46,366 nt of DNA from Parabacteroides sp. PFB2-10 (lineage in GTDB: Bacteria; Bacteroidota; Bacteroidia; Bacteroidales; Tannerellaceae): contig NZ_JARXWI010000022.1 in assembly GCF_029893085.1 (NCBI RefSeq), positions 1 through 46,366 on the forward strand, in the 5' to 3' direction. This document shows positions 44,372-46,366 of the stretch, one piece after another. The notes under the pieces were generated by a model. That model had not been told where the DNA came from. It ran no database searches and saw only the letters and a program-made list of their open reading frames with translations. Within the stretch, counting starts at the first letter, position 1. Every line of letters starts with the position of its first letter. Position numbers and translations under genes: made by a program.

Positions 44372-45202
44372 ATGTTAGATGACTTCCTGCATAATTTGAA
44401 TAAAGAAACGGCACAAAAAATCCGTCAATTAGAAACAGTGGAAAAAGATGTTTTGAAAAGGGCGTTTTCGAGCGCCCTTGTTCTTGCCGAGGCTAATTTG
44501 GAATTAAAAACCTTTATCATCGAGTATGATTTTAAGGATGAACAGGAAGAAATTCACTTTTTCAAGAACGCTAAACCCTCCTTAATATCACAAATGATTT
44601 ACTATTGCCAGATATATAATATAGAAATGAACCGTCCTGTGGGTGGCGTGTCAATACAGCGAGATTACCTTAACAAAGAACTGGAGAATTTGCAGGACTA
44701 TATTGACCGGAGGCCGGAATTTTACAGTTATTATCGTTTAGGGGCAACTGAAAACGATGTAAATTATTTTACCCGTGATAAGTTTGTTTTGGGTTTACAG
44801 TATTTGGAGCCTTCTTTAAGTGAGCGAGAACCTAAATATTCAACCAACTGTGATTATAAAATGGCGAAGATGATAGCTAATGAACGGTTGGAGATATTAA
44901 TAAAATCGCAACTGGATGAATTGGAGCGTCCGCATGAAGATAAGGCACAACTATCCTGGACTACCAAAAAAACATTTTTGATCGAACTTCTTTATGCTCT
45001 CGATTCATTTCGGGCTTTTGGCAGCATACCTCTAAAGAGGGTAGTTACAGTAATTCAACGGCTTCTCGGTGTGGATTTGGGTAATGTATCGAGTGCCTTT
45101 GCGGAAATGAGAACACGCAACGACCCGACACCTTTCCTGGACGCTTTGAAAGATGCACTATTGCAGAGAATGAAGCGGAGTAATGAAAGGAGAAGGAGAT
45201 AA
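44372..45202 (+). CDS. rteC: RteC family regulator of conjugative transposons
   Basis: A 276-residue protein matching RteC: an N-terminal domain with FLHNLNKETAQKIRQL and YYCQIYNIEMNRPVGG, and a C-terminal winged-helix-like part (LSWTTKKTFLIELLYALDSFRAFGS..). In CTnDOT, RteC activates the excision genes after tetracycline induction via RteAB. Here it follows enolase by 15 bases and could be transcribed with the fluoride operon, which would couple excision to fluoride. No tet(Q), RteA/B, integrase or mob genes are in view. Confidence 0.88.
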   Translation: MLDDFLHNLNKETAQKIRQLETVEKDVLKRAFSSALVLAEANLELKTFIIEYDFKDEQEEIHFFKNAKPSLISQMIYYCQIYNIEMNRPVGGVSIQRDYLNKELENLQDYIDRRPEFYSYYRLGATENDVNYFTRDKFVLGLQYLEPSLSEREPKYSTNCDYKMAKMIANERLEILIKSQLDELERPHEDKAQLSWTTKKTFLIELLYALDSFRAFGSIPLKRVVTVIQRLLGVDLGNVSSAFAEMRTRNDPTPFLDALKDALLQRMKRSNERRRR

Positions 45203-45452
45203 TGCGTATATGGAGAAAATAATGTAAATTTGTACCACCAATTAAAATTTGCCTTTATGATGTAAATTAAAGATATGATACGGTATGCTACCTTGCGAAT
45301 CTTATCCGCTTGGGGCTGCCGGAAATGAATATACGCTTTTTCTTTTTATCGGGAAAACTGACATTTAACGGATAAACGAGGATTAACAAGCGCGATATTC
45401 ACGCATTTTGGCGTGGAGTTGCGTTGTCTCGTTTAAGGTATTGTCAGTACCT

Positions 45453-45495
45453 CCCGATAAGCGGCGTGATTTCCACGCCTCTTTTATTATCGGGA
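45453..45495 (+). terminator. Terminator-like palindrome before the reductase gene
   Basis: The inner hairpin GGCGTG (45463-45468) / CACGCC (45474-45479) is followed by TCTTTTATTAT. The outer arms TCCCGATAA (from about 45453) and TTATCGGGA (45487-45495) enclose it. It may end the RteC transcript or attenuate the next gene. The rest of 45203-45519 shows a CACGC/GCGTG hairpin around 45402-45417 and no gene. Confidence 0.65.
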
Positions 45496-45519
45496 ATAAT
45501 TTGGGTAAATGACAATGCA

Positions 45520-46101
45520 ATGAACAAAACAAATAAGATTAAGACCTTCTCCTTTATGTCGCTGGATGGGTATGTGCCAAAGGCAGGAGATTATACCGCT
45601 TGGCTCCCGGAAGGCAGCCAACCGATTGAGAACGGTTACGGCTTTCATCAATTCCGGGATTCCGTAAGCTGCGCTGTAATGAGTGGAATATATCATGCAA
45701 CTTTACAGGCTTCGGATGTTTGGCCTTTTGGGGATAAAATGTGTTATATACTTACGCCCCGGAGTTTCAACCTTGCCCCGGATGTAAAAGCCGACTTTAT
45801 CATTACGGATGATAATGGTTATGACTATAAAAAGGTTGTCGATCAATTACGCGAGAGAACGGACGGGGATATTTGGTTGGCTGGCGACCAGGGTATTATT
45901 ACCCGGTTTATGTCGCAAGGGCTGATAGATGAAATTATCTTAAATATTCTTCCTGTAACCTTCGGCGTTGGCCTGCCGATGTTCAGCAATGTAAAACAGA
46001 TACAGGACTGGACGCTTCAAAATCACACTATTTACAGTAATGGAGTGGTACAGTTACATTACACAGCCGACCGTATCTGCGGCTGTCTGGAAAATGGCTG
46101 A
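45520..46101 (+). CDS. DHFR/RibD C-terminal-domain reductase
   Basis: A 193-residue protein of the RibD_C/dihydrofolate-reductase-like superfamily. It opens with KTFSFMSLDGYVPKAGDYTAW, followed by DIWLAGDQGIITRFMSQGLIDEIILNILPVTFGVGLPMF, the NADPH-binding GG-like turn and the LPV..GVGLPMF motif. ATG 45520 is chosen: it starts the conserved first strand, while the in-frame extension upstream (from 45424) covers the palindrome. Such reductases often ride near rteC in Bacteroides elements. The substrate (pteridine, flavin precursor or other) is unknown. Confidence 0.82.
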   Translation: MNKTNKIKTFSFMSLDGYVPKAGDYTAWLPEGSQPIENGYGFHQFRDSVSCAVMSGIYHATLQASDVWPFGDKMCYILTPRSFNLAPDVKADFIITDDNGYDYKKVVDQLRERTDGDIWLAGDQGIITRFMSQGLIDEIILNILPVTFGVGLPMFSNVKQIQDWTLQNHTIYSNGVVQLHYTADRICGCLENG

Positions 46102-46125
46102 AAATAAAGCCGCTGACGCATTATT

Positions 46126-46142
46126 ATACCCAGCCTGGGTAT
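46126..46142. promoter_or_regulatory. 17-base near-perfect palindrome
   Basis: ATACCCAG at 46126-46133, one base, then CTGGGTAT at 46135-46142. This is the right size for a dimeric regulator's site. It lies 25 bases after the reductase stop. The loop is too short for a stable RNA hairpin. Confidence 0.5.
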
Positions 46143-46300
46143 TGCTGTCATAAAGCAAAATCAAGACGAAATTAACCTGTATTTCTTCCTGTTTCCCAGG
46201 AAAAAGTGCAGGTGTATTTTTTTTCGGGCAAATTGTAAAAAAGGGTGTGTTTCGCCTTTCTGTTGATTAGTTGGAAAATCCTCTCCTCGTTGACCCCTGT

Positions 46301-46366
46301 TCGCCAATCGAAACTGATCCCCTCCGCCAATTGAAATTGCCCCCGTTTGCCAATTGAAATTGATCC
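46301..46366. repeat. Direct repeats like the end of an IS21-family element (cut by the window edge)
   Basis: Three ~20-base units start at 46301 (TCGCCAATCGAAACTGATCC), 46324 (CGCCAATTGAAATTGCCCC) and 46347 (TGCCAATTGAAATTGATCC). IS21 elements carry multiple such repeats at their ends. No transposase frame is inside the window, so the identity is tentative. Confidence 0.45.

Overview
The window looks like a chromosome segment of a Bacteroidales bacterium (Parabacteroides/Tannerella-like; inferred, not proven). Supporting signs are promoters of the Bacteroidetes type (TTG, about 19 bp, TAnnTTTG) before the fluoride operon, the MFS gene and tRNA-Gln, weak or absent Shine-Dalgarno sequences, an outer-membrane SusC-style receptor, a secretion-tail-like end on the glycosidase, and an RteC regulator of Bacteroides conjugative transposons.

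Positions 665-29293 hold a long, almost uninterrupted plus-strand locus that I do not recognise as any described system. It opens with a ferredoxin-like protein, a radical SAM enzyme, a DUF116/polyprenyl-diphosphate-synthase fusion, a short prenyltransferase-repeat protein and a squalene-hopene-cyclase-like class II cyclase (DADDT motif). These suggest synthesis of a cyclised polyprenyl lipid. Three exported PQQ-type beta-propellers and a Tat-type NHL propeller follow. After a REP-flanked RAYT gene come a Tat-type ferredoxin, a NapH/NosR-like membrane Fe-S protein, a membrane-anchored beta-propeller, a NuoE-NuoF fusion, a NuoG/HoxU-like Fe-S protein, a beta-propeller lipoprotein and a YbbA/YbbP-type ABC transporter. 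A BioB-like radical SAM protein, a sixth PQQ-like propeller and a LytS/LytTR two-component system close the block. My reading is that NADH electrons are carried by Fe-S proteins through the inner membrane to an envelope complex rich in beta-propellers, together with a dedicated terpenoid and its exporter. The gene families are visible in the sequence; the joint function is inference.

Positions 29321-38252 are more ordinary: a TSUP permease, a decayed ATPase gene, a large GH5-GH43 glycosidase, an MFS exporter with a structured leader, a PepSY membrane protein, an OB-fold lipoprotein, a striking symmetric tandem repeat, tRNA-Gln(TTG) and a minus-strand CAT-anticodon tRNA. A dispersed intergenic repeat centred on CTCCCGGGAG occurs three times, with a fourth diverged copy, between gene blocks.

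Positions 38768-44356 form a fluoride-response operon: promoter, fluoride riboswitch overlapping an intrinsic terminator, CPA2-type antiporter, DUF190-like protein, TonB-dependent receptor and a divergent enolase. It is followed by rteC and a DHFR/RibD-type reductase gene behind a terminator-like palindrome. The window ends in IS21-end-like repeats. This right part is probably cargo of a CTnDOT-like integrative element, although no integrase is in view.
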